This document shows positions 35,334 through 41,191 of a DNA stretch of 64,000 nt, piece by piece. Below the pieces are notes generated by a model that worked only from the letters and a program-made list of their open reading frames with translations, did not search any database and had not been told where the DNA came from. This DNA is from Hyperoplus lanceolatus (Eukaryota; Chordata; Actinopteri; Uranoscopiformes; Ammodytidae). The DNA lies in assembly GCA_026929865.2 (NCBI GenBank), contig CM049415.1, forward strand, positions 1 to 64,000. The letters are read 5' to 3'. The stretch's first letter is position 1, and every line of letters begins with the position of its first letter. Position numbers and translations under genes: made by a program.

Positions 35334-36009
35334 CTCTATACTTACATAATGTATTCTTTATTCAGATTGATGTCCTGCAGTTTGTCAGAGACCAGCTGTG
35401 CGTCTCTGGCCTCAGCTCTGAAGTCCAACCCCTCCCATCTCAGAGAGCTGGATCTGAGGTGCAACGAGCTGCTAGATTCAGCAGTGAAGCCTCTGTCTGA
35501 TCTTGAGGAGAGTCCACACTACAGACTGGAGACTCTGGAGTGAGTAGAGGGCTGGAGTCAGTCCATGATGGTTTCAGCAGAATGTCACTAAACACAGTTA
35601 ATATCAAAGCAAAGATCCAGTATTTCCTGGTAAACCTTAAACCTTGTCATTAGCTGCTTTCATTTAAAAACTGTATTTTGTTTTCACTCAGGCTTTCTTT
35701 TTCTAATGTTACATTTGTTTGATGATCTGAAACATTAAGTTGTGACAAATGTGCAAAAAATAGAAGAAATCAGGAAAGTACTGTTTTCATAGCACTGTAG
35801 GACATTTCATATTTCATATAAATACAGTGACTAAGTTTACGTTTGAACTTTTAAAAGATAACAGAACAAATATGTGAATATAAAAACATTTGGACAAAGA
35901 CAAAAGGAAATATACAAACGACTGATGGAGGGAGTCTCTGTAAACTCTGATTCATGACTTCTGTTGTCTGTCTTCTTCTCTCAACAGATGGTGGTCTCCA
36001 GGAGTGTGA
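347..36009 (+). CDS. NLR gene 1: N-terminal repeats-RING-FISNA-NACHT-LRR (NLRC3-like)
   Basis: Predicted cytosolic innate immune receptor of the large fish NLR-C (NLRC3-like) family. Coding exons: 347-462, 2561-2704, 7637-7756, 11581-11700, 12010-12177, 13843-14066, 14154-15945, 17696-17869, 30466-30639, 32088-32261, 33052-33228, 34882-35055, 35366-35539, 35988-36009. Every junction has GT-AG signals. Phases agree throughout and the total is 3,753 nt (1,250 codons plus stop). Order: five N-terminal repeats ([12 protein letters not shown]...FSNEPGPSD), C3HC4 RING, FISNA, NACHT with Walker A and B, winged helix, HD2, about twelve LRRs. No B30.2 (PRY/SPRY) exon is present. A 5' noncoding exon is expected just left of the window, by analogy with gene 2. 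Most introns hold transposons, including a 9.3-kb sense-strand LTR element between LRR exons 1 and 2. The gene looks intact but expression is unproven. Ligand and partners cannot be told from sequence. Confidence 0.85.
518..1489. mobile_element. hAT-like MITE (private to NLR copy 1)
   Basis: Terminal inverted repeats TAGGGCTGTGCGATATGGC and, inverted, TAGGGCTGGGCGATATGACC. Flanked by 8-bp target duplications GCTGCAAG (510-517) and GCTGTAAG (1490-1497), one mismatch. The paralogous intron at 40127 shows the empty site. No transposase. ATATCG motifs are abundant near both ends. Confidence 0.85.
1490..2560. other. Intron of NLR gene 1, no recognised element
   Basis: Residual intron sequence partly shared with 40130-40320 (for example the CAAACCCAGAGAGGAAGAG block). 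No gene or transposon recognised. Confidence 0.6.
2561..2704 (+). CDS. NLR gene 1 exon 2: second N-terminal repeat
   Basis: Near-copy of exon 1, including its acceptor and the sequence ATTGGCTGAAGTCCAGATGAG. It is 144 nt and phase-symmetric, so it can be spliced in as [19 protein letters not shown]... or used as an alternative first coding exon (ATG at 2577 or 2589). Donor GTAAGT at 2705. It arose by local duplication of exon 1. Confidence 0.7.
3083..3225. repeat. Fish interspersed repeat fragment (TTTATATAGCGCTTTTC type)
   Basis: Block GGATTTATATAGCGCTTTTC ... CTTTACAGGGTTCCAGG ... GCCACAGCTGCCCTGGGG, a pattern seen widely in fish genomes, probably the 3' end of a non-LTR element. Inserted in the MITE. 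Confidence 0.6.
3339..3411. repeat. (TA)n microsatellite, Tc1 insertion target
   Basis: About 36 TA units directly before the Tc1 end at 3412; TA continues after 6729. Confidence 0.95.
5649..5679. repeat. Poly(T) run, 31 nt
   Basis: Homopolymer inside the nested element; could mark a minus-strand retroposon tail, but no retroposon body was recognised. Confidence 0.9.
5965..6035. repeat. (TG)n(AG)n compound microsatellite
   Basis: TG units followed by GAGA units within the nested element. Confidence 0.9.
7637..7756 (+). CDS. NLR gene 1 exon 3: third N-terminal repeat
   Basis: Acceptor TTTGCAG, donor GTAAGT at 7757, 120 nt (40 codons), phase 2 in and out. Encodes [20 protein letters not shown] followed by [10 protein letters not shown]. 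It differs from exons 1-2 by the VQYQRQRA entry and has no start codon. Confidence 0.8.
8782..9270 (+). pseudogene. Tc1 transposase C-terminal fragment inside the LINE
   Basis: [17 protein letters not shown] ... [20 protein letters not shown] is the C-terminal part of a Tc1 transposase, followed by a Tc1-style end (ACTATTGGAGGGGACTGTATA). It replaces roughly 35 codons of LINE sequence and creates an artificial LINE-Tc1 fusion ORF (8434-9132). Confidence 0.8.
9416..9900. mobile_element. Unclassified 485-bp insertion in the LINE
   Basis: It interrupts the LINE reading between GELGK-type and [13 protein letters not shown] codons. Starts TGTAGTGAG, ends CCATTAC, flanked by AAACC and AAACT, a possible 4-5 bp duplication. 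It contains the hairpin AATCACATGACA / TGTCATGTGATT at about 9590-9612. It could be a solo LTR, but the end is not a clean CA. Confidence 0.5.
10124..10207. mobile_element. 84-bp palindromic Tc1/mariner MITE
   Basis: Two facing copies of CACTCAACAAAAATATAAAC, flanked by TA (10122-10123, 10208-10209), sitting in the LINE 3' tail. It is essentially two terminal repeats joined. Confidence 0.85.
10543..10870. repeat. Fish interspersed repeat (TTTATAAAAGCACATTT type)
   Basis: AAAATGTATTTATAAAAGCAC ... GACCAAAGTGATATACAT ... GGGTTTTGAGCCTTGATTTA, a recognisable fish repeat, probably a LINE/SINE 3' end in reverse orientation. Confidence 0.5.
11581..11700 (+). CDS. NLR gene 1 exon 4: fourth N-terminal repeat
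   Basis: Nearly identical to exon 3 ([20 protein letters not shown]...). Acceptor TTTTCAG ends at 11580 and donor GTAAGT is at 11701. It is 120 nt and phase-symmetric. The preceding intron also repeats that of exon 3 (TGTAGTTGCTGAATAAAC and following), so exon and intron were duplicated as one unit. Confidence 0.8.
12010..12177 (+). CDS. NLR gene 1 exon 5: fifth N-terminal repeat, extended by donor loss
   Basis: Starts after TTTGCAG with [20 protein letters not shown] and [11 protein letters not shown]. At the place where sister exons have donor GTAAGT, the sequence is GAAAGA (T to A). Reading continues in frame through [15 protein letters not shown] to a GTAAGA at 12178. With that donor the exon is 168 nt and still phase-symmetric, joining the RING exon correctly. 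Skipping the exon would also keep frame. Confidence 0.6.
12195..13562. mobile_element. hAT-like MITE with perfect 8-bp TSD
   Basis: Ends TAGGGATGTAACAATATACC and, inverted, TAGGGATGTAACGATATGAA, flanked by GCCTCAAC at 12187-12194 and 13563-13570. The paralogous site near 41664 (GCCTCAAATAAAG) is empty. Contains a strong hairpin (12848-12924). No transposase ORF. Confidence 0.9.
12848..12924. repeat. Near-perfect 35-bp hairpin
   Basis: Arms 12848-12882 and 12890-12924 (CCGGTGTTGCGCCGAAAGCT...) differ at one base; 7-nt loop. Confidence 0.95.
13843..14066 (+). CDS. NLR gene 1 exon 6: RING finger
   Basis: Encodes [20 protein letters not shown] and onward. The zinc ligands form a complete C3HC4 RING: CALC, then [10 protein letters not shown], then CPQC. 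RING domains usually recruit E2 enzymes for ubiquitin ligation; activity here is inferred from the complete ligand set. Acceptor CACAG ends at 13842 and donor GTAATG is at 14067. Phase 2 in, phase 1 out. Confidence 0.85.
14154..15945 (+). CDS. NLR gene 1 exon 7: FISNA-NACHT-winged helix-HD2
   Basis: A single 1,792-nt open exon of about 597 codons. FISNA lies at about residues 1-75 ([20 protein letters not shown]). NACHT: Walker A GVAGVGKT at 99-106, Walker [10 protein letters not shown] at 171-179, sensor 1 [11 protein letters not shown] at about 220-230. Winged-helix region is around 335-400 ([15 protein letters not shown]), with the characteristic [15 protein letters not shown] at about 406-420, then HD2 to the end. 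All nucleotide-binding motifs are intact, so ATP-dependent oligomerisation, as known for NLRs, is plausible. Acceptor CTCACAG, donor GTAAGT at 15946. The linker after FLG reads [11 protein letters not shown] and is uninterrupted, unlike gene 2. Confidence 0.92.
16258..16425 (+). mobile_element. tRNA-derived SINE (shared by both NLR copies)
   Basis: B-box-like GGTTCAAATCC at 16304-16314 after a degenerate A box (TGTGGCTCTGG), then CCCCCTCTCTCTTTATCTCC and an A-rich tail. The same element lies at 46505-46690, so it predates the duplication. Confidence 0.7.
16505..17341. mobile_element. PIF/Harbinger-like MITE (shared)
   Basis: Ends GGGGCCGTATTCACAAAACA and, inverted, GGGGCCATATTCACAAAACA. GATCA occurs next to both ends. 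Same element at 46765-47630. No transposase. Confidence 0.75.
17696..17869 (+). CDS. NLR gene 1 LRR exon 1
   Basis: 174-nt exon, phase 2 in and out, acceptor CATTACAG, donor GTCAGT. Encodes [20 protein letters not shown], then a consensus LRR segment ([19 protein letters not shown]). It covers about two LRRs of 28-29 residues, the typical unit of fish NLRs. Confidence 0.88.
17977..18475. mobile_element. Foldback element with ~185-bp arms (private to copy 1)
   Basis: Left arm about 17977-18162 and right arm about 18293-18475 are imperfect inverted copies: GGCCACGCCCATTGTGGGGG versus, inverted, GGCCACGCCCATCGTGGGGG, and on through TTCACTTTGTATTGAA and AAAGCCACGACTCTT. Middle about 130 bp. Absent from the corresponding intron of gene 2 (after 48158). 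Confidence 0.8.
18662..18815 (+). repeat. 53-bp tandem repeat, about 3 copies
   Basis: Unit GACTCTGTTGTAGTCACATG...; also present in gene 2 at 48734-48893. Confidence 0.85.
18816..20312. other. Intron of NLR gene 1, no recognised gene
   Basis: Parallel to 48896-49975 of copy 2 except for the SINE there. Short CA repeat at about 20209-20233. Nothing else recognised. Confidence 0.6.
20313..20737. mobile_element. Solo LTR, 425 bp
   Basis: Starts TGTTGGG, ends CCTTACA, flanked by perfect 5-bp duplications CCATT (20308-20312, 20738-20742). The paralogous introns (for example 53728-53745) read straight across, confirming the empty site. Unrelated to the gypsy LTR at 20972. Confidence 0.85.
20798..20858. 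repeat. (CA)n in LRR intron, copy 1
   Basis: About 30 CA units followed by GGAAGACAAATATCAAAGCA. The same CA-plus-flank recurs at 32618, 49969 and 53801. Confidence 0.95.
20972..22263 (+). repeat. 5' LTR
   Basis: Begins TGTGTGGTACACTC, ends GGGACCGGTAACA. 1,292 bp, same length as the 3' LTR. Carries two copies of a 72-bp sequence (21201-21272, 22134-22205). Confidence 0.95.
22269..22286 (+). other. Primer binding site, tRNA-Pro type
   Basis: TGGGGGCTCGTCCGGGAT, five bases after the 5' LTR. This 18-mer is the tRNA-Pro primer site known from murine leukaemia-type retroviruses. Confidence 0.93.
22565..22912 (+). pseudogene. gag, N-terminal part (truncated by insertion)
   Basis: ATG at 22565 in a good context (GCACCATGG), after a 300-nt leader. 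Encodes a compact, probably helical domain beginning [20 protein letters not shown]. The frame is closed by TAG at 22910-22912 where AGAAT repeats of an inserted fragment begin. The rest of gag continues in another frame from about 22978. Confidence 0.75.
22905..22977 (+). mobile_element. AGAAT-repeat retroposon fragment inside gag
   Basis: About six AGAAT units followed by AGCCTTTATTGTCATTGTAT and GTACAACGAAATTT, a combination seen in many fish repeats. It splits gag and shifts its frame. Confidence 0.7.
22944..24302 (+). CDS. gag, main part with CCHC zinc knuckle
   Basis: Open from within the small insertion to TAA at 24300-24302; native sequence resumes at about 22978. Contains a capsid-like helical region (about 23200-23790), a Pro-rich linker, and a nucleocapsid knuckle [14 protein letters not shown] (C-X2-C-X4-H-X4-C) at 24171-24212. 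Packages RNA in related elements. The -1 heptamer GGGAAAC (24233-24239) lies 61 nt before the stop. Confidence 0.85.
   Translation: MSLYVVQRNLRDNMSHTNPHSNSTVTPQYPHSNTHIHANTQSVEELRKMYDELGEQLRRCTATANSQTPAPNPQCESMPQPLPHRASGTLRDLPYFQRREFKVHGGQIGDQSSEMSYNSIIKQLDDGIREGFMEAEVVRGALRIIKPGTFKDMLVNKDEITLSELKGFLRSHLGEKATTGMFQELMCARQSEQESPQQFLYRMIGLKQKLMFQSKQNNAEISYEPKTIQEVFLHTIYQGLGPKHTELRQRLRPLISNSRVTDEEILGQVMRILSDENEHQRRLGQLPRQKPTHAHNAKVETGNWQGNDRPRDTAAVSNNLPTIQQLSAQVETLTHMVATLIDQQATSIQTAHSPTPPYRTSPHPLSHHPPDLPPDRRPQPLLSRPSFQTRGRTARCKKCTEQDLPDCNHCFVCGESGHRAVGCLERTTIQGNGTRPLPRDSQRPMHSPSPRL
24161..24859 (+). CDS. Aspartic protease (pro), in -1 frame to gag
   Basis: Open frame overlapping the end of gag. 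Carries [11 protein letters not shown], the retropepsin active-site motif in its DSG form, at about 24453-24485, followed by a flap-like region and [16 protein letters not shown]. It reads out to TAA at 24857-24859. After about 24740 the sequence no longer matches expectation, while the pol frame does, so the pro-pol junction is frameshifted there. Confidence 0.8.
   Translation: MQPLLCLWRVRTPSSGMSRADYDSGKRDQASAEGQPETHAQPQSPLVSPNPKQLPAQPKQNTQPPILTCNSSTSCKIPLVGKKTLLKCSLSGYPVTVLFDSGSQVSIIDKTWADNYIPHHTVRPLQELVDVDLNVYGVTGHAIPYDGWVELTVNLTGSDGPNLTIPAPFLVSQLPMPQPLLGANVIEEILKGKMTPQWPVSYAAHLGWQINKWLPWSITSEYPQSQIVTLPQ
24233..24274 (+). promoter_or_regulatory. Programmed -1 frameshift site, gag to protease
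   Basis: GGGAAAC at 24233-24239 is read G-GGA-AAC in the gag frame, the required X-XXY-YYZ phase, and shifts into the protease frame. After a 7-nt spacer a stem GGCCTCTG (24247-24254) can pair with CAGAGACC (24267-24274), seven of eight positions Watson-Crick. Confidence 0.75.
24721..28755 (+). CDS. pol: reverse transcriptase-RNase H-integrase
   Basis: Open from 24721 (no stop; first possible start codon in the list frame at 24751) to TGA at 28753-28755. [29 protein letters not shown], and the catalytic YLDD at residues 365-368 (25843-25854). RNase H: LHTDAS near residue 541. Integrase: zinc-binding HDNMGH ... CPCIKQK, then the D,D,E core ([28 protein letters not shown]), then a GPY/F-like module ([10 protein letters not shown]) and a long Pro/Gln-rich tail. 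The RT-RH-IN order is that of Ty3/gypsy. All catalytic residues are present. Clade not assigned. Confidence 0.93.
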   Translation, partial: GDSQGQDDATVASLLRGAFGVADKQVVAMVNYIRVPPKPDCDPATVRVGKDNIVIPAGKAVNVCCRVPCNFNTFDPLVLYEPTEESTVLGQLSVGEGLLEINNTQRPYIKVPISNHSKHEITLPKRTTLGTIQHVAKVLEADAPELKQVEPASTEEASAEVNNVASPPEPWLPPVDVSHLTNEQQHMVKEVLYAESGAFARDSNDIGCIPSLKMEINVKDDIPTNRAYASIPKPLYKEVKEYIQELLVKGWIIKSRSPYAAPVICVRKKDGSLRLCIDYRLLNNKTVADRHPLPRIQDLTDSLGGYSWFSILDQGKAYHQGFIAEGSRYLTAFTTPWGLYEWVRIPFGLSNAPAAFQRSMEEMLDTLRDECCIPYLDDVLCFSRSFEEHVLVLRRVLQALQQHGVKLKPEKCELLRKEVRYVGRLVSAEGVKVDPKDLEAVRALKHKVPKTVGEVRQLLGFLSYYQTYVQDFSRIAKPIYDLLKSKTDSLPPTPQSKPPRGKIKGIQQSPRTPVEWREAHQQVLECLIDKLTQPPVLAYPDVSRPFTLHTDASQKGLGAVLYQNQDGIGYGSRTLTPAEQNYHLHSGKLEFMALKWAVSNQFRDYLFYAPHFTVFTDNNPLTYILSTAKLNAVGHRWVGELADFHFDIRYRPGKTNIDADTLSRLPLDLEASMVDYSEGLSEDAVCALWEGTRRAEQGDIAWVAALNLASQTPSHMEPLQTISHDELVKQQRTDAVIGKVMELKINNTPLTENEKGKVDTGTRRLLREWSRLHIVDGLLYRKTIGRRQLVLPSIYRQVALTHLHDNMGHVGVEKVLSLARERFYWPFMKKEIEEYITRRCPCIKQKTPATHERAPMGSITSNSPLELVCIDFLHLEASRGGCEYILVVIDHFTRFAQAYPTCNKAGKTAADRLFNDFIPRFGYPTKLHHDQGRKFENELFKSLRQLSSVGHSRTSPYHPQGNPAERLNRTLLQMLRTLGEKEREIWKDHLPHVLHAYNSTKHEGTGFSPHYLMYGRHPRLPVDLLFGLIEEEEEETPAGYAEKWAGKMIEAYRIANANSQQSSAKGKAHYDKKSKGVTLQAGDRVLVRNLNERGGPGKLRPYWEKIIYTVREQVGDNPVYKISPETGGRPVRTLHRNLLLQVNDLPVEPPQNQVTNIPKPPKKTKKFSEPLKPTEQRQSSETSDSEEEGVSHYWLRVPVERVESNLPRSSVTSPIQSRPGPSGTLIRQRSSVELERQNESVPCAEEHQPHNDQELAQVHSPDRDNQDNQLDAQPELRRSTRNRHPGQRLTYTALGQPTYQPLHFVNAIETQPTVYPHQYPQPYFHPFQISLPSYIPVYYPLHCY
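28941..28948 (+). other. Polypurine tract
   Basis: TTGGGGAG immediately before the 3' LTR; short but in the expected position for plus-strand priming. Confidence 0.6.
28949..30240 (+). repeat. 3' LTR
   Basis: TGTGTGGTACACTC to GGTAACA, 1,292 bp. The 72-bp internal repeats are at 29178-29249 and 30111-30182. Its downstream flank resumes host sequence TTGACATGAATAGG. Confidence 0.95.
30466..30639 (+). CDS. NLR gene 1 LRR exon 2
   Basis: 174 nt, acceptor ATCAG, donor GTCAGT, phase-symmetric. Encodes [20 protein letters not shown] and [19 protein letters not shown]. It is the first LRR exon after the gypsy insertion and shares its downstream intron with LRR exon 4. Confidence 0.88.
31391..31600. 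repeat. Intronic MITE-derived block in NLR LRR introns
   Basis: GTGCTCCGAGGAACATTCAG ... TAGCGCCCCCTTTGGACAAA ... GATCATCAGAGGAAAAATTA. Also at 33985-34203, 51297-51510 and 52952-53166, and as a complete element at 59195-59454. Confidence 0.8.
32088..32261 (+). CDS. NLR gene 1 LRR exon 3
   Basis: 174 nt, acceptor ATCAG, donor GTCAGT. Encodes [20 protein letters not shown] and [19 protein letters not shown], ending [10 protein letters not shown]. Phase-symmetric. Confidence 0.88.
32618..32714. repeat. (CA)n in LRR intron
   Basis: About 48 CA units with the same flanks as 20798-20858. Confidence 0.95.
33052..33228 (+). CDS. NLR gene 1 LRR exon 4 (one codon longer)
   Basis: 177 nt instead of 174, with an extra residue in the loop ([11 protein letters not shown]). 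Frame is kept. Starts [20 protein letters not shown]. Acceptor TTCAG, donor GTCAGT. Confidence 0.87.
33985..34203. repeat. Intronic MITE-derived block, second copy
   Basis: Same block as 31391-31600, carried along when the LRR-exon unit was duplicated. Confidence 0.8.
34435..34488. repeat. (CA)n in LRR intron
   Basis: About 27 units, followed by CTCAAGAGGATAGAGATC as at 51740 and 53399. Confidence 0.95.
34882..35055 (+). CDS. NLR gene 1 LRR exon 5
   Basis: 174 nt, acceptor ATCAG, donor GTCAGT. Encodes [20 protein letters not shown] and [19 protein letters not shown]. The intron just before it (34700-34860) carries an unrelated insert rich in CAACA/ACACAA that is absent from the sister introns. 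Confidence 0.87.
35240..35331. repeat. (CA)n directly before last LRR exon
   Basis: About 46 units ending 34 bp before the acceptor of the exon at 35366. Confidence 0.95.
35366..35539 (+). CDS. NLR gene 1 LRR exon 6 (last)
   Basis: 174 nt, acceptor TTCAG, donor GTGAGT rather than the GTCAGT of the internal LRR exons. Encodes [20 protein letters not shown], then [19 protein letters not shown] and [10 protein letters not shown]. The different C-terminal half marks this as the terminal LRR type, shared with 54224-54397. Confidence 0.87.
35988..36009 (+). CDS. NLR gene 1 terminal exon
   Basis: After acceptor TCTCAACAG the phase-2 junction reads E-W-W-S-P-G-V and stops at TGA 36007-36009. The short tail replaces the B30.2 domain found at the end of many fish NLRs. 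The 3' UTR follows, but its end was not identified. Confidence 0.65.
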
Positions 36010-36480
36010 GCGAGCGAGCGACTAAAGATGAGGAGGACGAACTCTAAATAATGCTTGTGTTCCACATACAGACACTGTGTAGTAATGGGCTTCCCGACCA
36101 TCTCAACAGAGCGTTTCACTAACATGTTGACAGATGTCTATGCCACTGATTGACACGGAGGAGTAACTGCTCTCTGTGCTTGTGTGTGTGTGTGTGTGTT
36201 GCGGTAGTGAGTGAGGCTCAGGACAGCAGCGAAGGCACGTTGATGAAACTAATGATAGATCAGACACACGGTGAGGTGAAATGCTTGTTGTTTTGTCGGT
36301 GGCTAAGCTAACAGTAAGCTAGCCTGTGAACTTCCTCAATACATTGCTAGCGATCGCAGCTCTCGTAGCCTTTTCTCCGAGGGACGCTACAGAACGTTTT
36401 GTTTAGCTACCAGGAGGGACGGCTTTTTTGTATTCTTTGATTAACTGATTGTTTGATTGAATAAAACATTTAAATGGTAG
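36010..36480. other. 3' flank of NLR gene 1, shared with 56480-57035
   Basis: Includes CACATACAGACACTGTGTAG and a short TG tract (36179-36200; expanded to about 50 units in copy 2). No ORF of note. Part of it should be the 3' UTR. Confidence 0.6.
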
Positions 36481-36740
36481 CATGTCTATGACTTTAATTT
36501 TGCCATACTTGTAACTGTGTTATAAAAGCCATAGCTCACTTCAGTCTGTGAAATGTGCTCATTATATTACAGTTAAGGGGATCGAACAACGCCCCTTAAC
36601 TGTGGTATAATGAGCAAATTACACAGCCTGTAGTGAGCTACTGCTAAAAAATAGCCTTTTGCTAGTCCGACTGTACCACTCAAATTGCTATACATGGCAG
36701 TGCCATTCACACACACATTCACACAGTTAAGTTAAGGTGG

Positions 36741-36960
36741 TAAGCAATGGTAGGATGTCCCTGCCTAGAGGGTAAAGGGGGGCCTCCCAGTAACCATGAG
36801 GTCGCTGGTTGGAATCCCCCACCATCTCTGCCATTGTGTCCTTGAGCAAGTCACTGTGTCAGGGCCAGCGCTGTGCTATGGCTGACCCCGTGCTCTGACC
36901 CCCTCCCCAGTGTGCTAACTGGAGAGGGGGTATGCTCAAAGACAAGAAAAACAAAAAAAC
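36741..36960 (+). mobile_element. tRNA-like SINE (private to copy 1)
   Basis: Box-B-like GGTTGGAATCC at 36807-36817, then GTGTCCTTGAGCAAGTCACT and an A-rich tail. Absent from the parallel site near 57140. Confidence 0.6.
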
Positions 36961-37605
36961 ACCTTAAATTAGCGGTGATTGGACTGACTTACATATTATA
37001 GTATACAGCGCTTTGCTAGTCAGAAGACCAGTCAAATTGCTGTATACTGCAGTCCACTCACACATTCACACACACATTCACACATCAGGTAGACATCAGT
37101 TATAACTCCTAGAAGGGGGCAGGAGTGATGTTAAGGGGGCCTGTCTGTTCACACTGATACACACACATTAAACAGACACACAAACTGACACACACACACA
37201 CACACGCAGAAACACACACACACACGTAGACATACACAGTGACACACACACACAGTGACACACACGCATGCAGAAACACAGAGACGCGCACACACACACA
37301 CGCAGAAACACAGAGACATGCGCACACACACAGATACACAAAGTGAGGTCACAGTCTGAAGGTTTACACATTTTTATTCGTAGTATTTTGGAATCATACA
37401 ACATAAATAAAAGCTTTTCATTACATAATGTTCTCACAGCACCAGAGCCTTAAGTCGACTGGGTTCAGTCAAAACAACCACCAAACACAACCAGAGCAGT
37501 GAATAGCCAGGGTTACACCAACCAGTGCAGTGAATAGCCAGGGTCATCTTTTTGTGTGAAAGCTTATTATGTTTTGTATGGTGTTTTTTGATTTAATTCG
37601 AACTC

Positions 37606-37682
37606 AGAGACAGACAGACAGACAGACAGAGAGAGAGACAGACAGACAGAGAGACAGACAGACAGACAGAGAGAGAGAGACA
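37606..37682. repeat. (GACA)/(GA) microsatellite
   Basis: Tetranucleotide GACA units mixed with GA, just outside the duplicated unit. Confidence 0.9.
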
Positions 37683-39236
37683 GCTGTTCCTTGTGTGTGT
37701 TTTTGTTGTTTAAAAAAAAACGGGTCTCCTTTTTTTTGACCCCAATAAAAAAATGAAACAAAGAAAAATTATGATTATGGAAAGTTTAGTTGATGTAGGT
37801 TTACGTGCTTTACAAGTTAACATTTTTGTTTCAGAGGATTACAAGAATACTGTTGAGATAATTTATTTCTATTGACTTTTCCGATTAATATTTAGAATTT
37901 CTGATCCTTGTCCTTGAGTAAATGATCCCGAAATTAATAACCAATCACAAGTGAGAACGCTACAAACCGACACCCGTCTCACTCATGGTCTCACTGCCGG
38001 TGCACGCCAGAGCGACAGATGGGTGAATGTTTATGCGCCTACAATGGCGGAGCAGGTAAAAATCCTTCCCAATGTCTGTTTTGATGGTTTTTATCATGTT
38101 TTATCACACTTATGGATCTGAGATGATGCTAGATAACTCGCTGCTTGAAGACCGCAGTGCATTAATGTAGTGACGTAGGGACGAGCGAGGGGACTGCTAA
38201 CTGCAGTAACTGACAGGAAGTTAGCTAAAAGAACCATTCCGCTTACAGCACCTTTAAATGTCATGATGAGATATTCCAATATTTGACAAAAACATTTTTT
38301 AATTCAACCCGCTGAACCAAAGGAAATGATCATTAACACGTATTTTAACAGCACCTGTGAGCACCTCACACACAAACAAAATGTTTGTTTGAGATGAGCT
38401 GAGCTTGGAAAGTAGATCAGCAAATAGGGTAAGTGCCTTCTTTTCTTTTTCTTTTTGTGTGTAAACTGTTATAGTAGCCTGTAGCCCATAGAGGGCGCCA
38501 CTGTTCTATGTATGGTGAGTCAGAGTCTTGAATACAGCATTGGCATCTGGCAGAGGATGCTGTACTGTCAAGTCAGTCCTGTTAACTTGTTACGGAATAG
38601 ATACATAAGACCAGCTCAACTAAAGTACTGATTGTGGATTATTGTTATCAAGATACCACATAAATCATAAATTGTACAACAACAGCCCTACACTGGTTTG
38701 GTAAGTGTGATGTCATTGGTAGTAAAAAACAGATCACACTATGTAAACAGAAAAATAATCCAATAAAAGACAAATAAAATAGAATAAATCACTATGTGCT
38801 ATTTGGAAATGGACATGATAAACTTTATTATAAGATTATGTCGTGTCACAACACCGTACAACAAATCAATGTAACTAAAGTTTCTGTTCACTTTAAAACA
38901 ATACAATACCGGGGTGTTCAATACACTGCATGTAAAAGGCAGACACACTTATTACTATCACATTCATTCACAGATGCGTTACATTTTTTTAAATCGTAAA
39001 TGTAAATGTGAGTTTTTTGTGTCAAAAACGTAAAAGTCAATAACAGAGTGTCATCAGTAGCACGGGGTGAAAACTCCCAAAGAGCTCAATGTGTCGGCAA
39101 GTCGTTTCCCATCAAGCTGTTCTGGAGCATCCAGAGCAAGTAGGACAGAAATTTACCATCATCATGCAGTGTGCTGAAAATATCAAAATTGCGCGGGTCC
39201 ACACAAGTCTGGCTCATACCAATCAAGTCGAAACAA
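37683..39236. other. Spacer between the two NLR units
   Basis: No gene, RNA gene or confident transposon recognised. AT-rich in part; GAGGGCGCCACTGTTC near 38493-38508 suggests an unidentified fish repeat. Confidence 0.5.
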
Positions 39237-39241
39237 ACACA

Positions 39242-39332
<91 letters not shown>
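39237..39332. repeat. (CA)n, about 47 units
   Basis: Directly upstream (about 90 bp) of the putative NLR gene 2 promoter and noncoding exon. Confidence 0.95.
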
Positions 39333-39335
<3 letters not shown>

Positions 39336-39419
39336 AAACACATGATTTCCTGTAAATGGAGTGGGGCGGAGCAACAGTTAACCAACCAGGTAACCGTGCT
39401 ACATTAGAACAGGGAGGGA

Positions 39420-39509
39420 ACCCTGTCAGTGAAAGTATTCAAACGGGTCAGACTTCATTTTGAGTCGACAGAGCAGAGAGGAAAGATGGAAGCTGCAGAC
39501 TGAGGCAGG
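39420..39509 (+). promoter_or_regulatory. Putative 5' noncoding exon of NLR gene 2 with a five-codon uORF
   Basis: Donor GTGAGT at 39510 follows GACTGAGGCAGG, about 420 bp before the first coding exon's acceptor (39931). The segment holds ATG GAA GCT GCA GAC TGA at 39486-39503, a five-codon upstream ORF that could dampen translation. GGGGCGG at 39361-39367 is a GC-box-like site. The left limit is a guess; no TATA box was seen. Confidence 0.4.
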
Positions 39510-39931
39510 GTGAGTGTTATTAAGACATTCTTATTATTTTACTGTCACAGTCAGTCACTTAGTCATTATTGTTCTCCCTGTGAACTGTATATAAAAGTAA
39601 AGTTAGAATGAACTCAGCATTTTGTTTGGTCTGTGGACAGAGCGTTGTGACAGTGTAATAATACATATTATACACGCATATTGATCTTAGAAAACAGGCA
39701 CAGAATTAAAGCAAAACAACAAGGTGTAGTACTGGCTGGTTTTAGTAAAGGTTACTATAAAGTATACTGTGTATGAAAGATTAGTATAGAGAGATTATGT
39801 GACATGTCTGTTTGTGTGTGAGAATAGATTGGCACTCCCTGTTCTCTCAGTTTGGCTTGTGACTATAACAAACCGGTTCCAATTCAAACTGTTTTCTGAG
39901 CTCACAGTCAGTGTTAAATGTTTCACCTCAG

Positions 39932-40078
39932 ATTGGCTGAAGTCCAGAAGATGAGTGTTAACATGGAGGAAGAGGACAGAGCAGTGTCTCCAGTCCCCAG
40001 CTGTCTGTCTATGAAGAGTGATCGGTCCAAACCTGAACCTCTATACTTCAGTAATGAACCTGGACCCTCAGACACAAA
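39932..40078 (+). CDS. NLR gene 2 exon 1: N-terminal repeat with start codon
   Basis: Acceptor TTTCACCTCAG, donor GTAAGT at 40079. Two in-frame ATGs, 39951 and 39963, give [20 protein letters not shown] followed by [10 protein letters not shown]. Orthologous position to 316-462 of gene 1. Confidence 0.8.
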
Positions 40079-41130
40079 GTAAGTGAACTGGTACAAATTC
40101 ATTCAGCTGGTAACGTTTTGTTGTGGCCGTAAATCACTTTAAAATCCCTAAAAAGAAGACATTACATTCTGCATTAACTCAGCTTGACTTCCTCAATACA
40201 TACACAGCTGTCACTCAAACCCAGAGAGGAAGAGAGGCGGAGCCTCTTTATGAGTCACTCAGTTTGTCACTGTGAGAGACTCCAGTCTGCAGTGTAGTTC
40301 ATACACTGAACTGATGCACCAGGAAACTGAAGTGTAACATGAGGCTTCACAGTAAATGTAAAGGTGTATCTATTTTTTTTTAAACATTTTAAAGATAATT
40401 GTTTTGGCATTTTTAATGTTTTATTTATAGTTCTGTGAGACAGAGATGAAATGGGGCAGAGAGGGGAATGACATGCAGAGAAAAGACACTGCCTGGTCAC
40501 ATTTGAACCGGGTCTGCTGTGGGGACTGAGCTAAGGGGGGGAGGGGGGCTCTAACCACTACACCACCAGTGGTGTAGTGGTTAGAGCCACCACCCATATG
40601 TAAACATTATTAAATTAACTAGTGCAGTGCCCCTAGGAAGCAGGTAAACAAAGAAACATATTAGACAGTACATTTGGCTGCTATCAGTGATGGCTAATTT
40701 TACACTGTTAAAGGTTATTATCAGTAAGTTACTTTGTAGAAGTTGGCTATAGAGTAGGGCAACATTCCTTAGTGTATTGTGTAAAGAAAACCACAAACTA
40801 ATTCCATGTGTTTTGTTCAGTGAAATGAAACAGAAAATGTGTTAATTAATTAAGTGTTGAATCCTAAAGAAGAATGGAGCTGTACAGGTGTTACCTATAC
40901 AATCTGATATTATGGTACCTTGCAAACTGCCATCCATACTGCACAATGCACTCAAACTTACAATCAGTTGCCTGTATAGTAAATGGCTGCACTGTGTATA
41001 AAAGGAGTCTATGCTGCACGCCATGACAACATGGTCAACCCCATTACCATTAGGCTACTGTTAGGTATTTGAAAGATAAGACAGAGTTTGGATAACTGTC
41101 AATTAACGTTACTGTGTCAGTAGCAGTCAG

Positions 41131-41191
<61 letters not shown>

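Larger units (their letters stand above)
1..37544 (+). repeat. Segmental duplication, copy 1 (NLR gene 1 unit)
   Basis: The first bases of the window repeat almost exactly at 39591 onward. Homology with 39591-57902 then continues in order through the start exon, RING exon, NACHT exon, LRR exons, terminal exon, and a shared tail ending in the 31-bp minisatellite near 37489-37544. The unit begins left of the window. Copy 1 is about twice as long because of private transposon insertions. The arrangement is head-to-tail. Confidence 0.9.

Noticed and set aside
37109..37437. Cys/Val-rich ORFs in CA repeats (also 57255-57781)
   Set aside because: Translations of simple repeats.
38020..38060. ATGGCGGAGCAG before GTAAAA, a possible first exon
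   Set aside because: Only a few codons, no further exon or homology found; could be chance.
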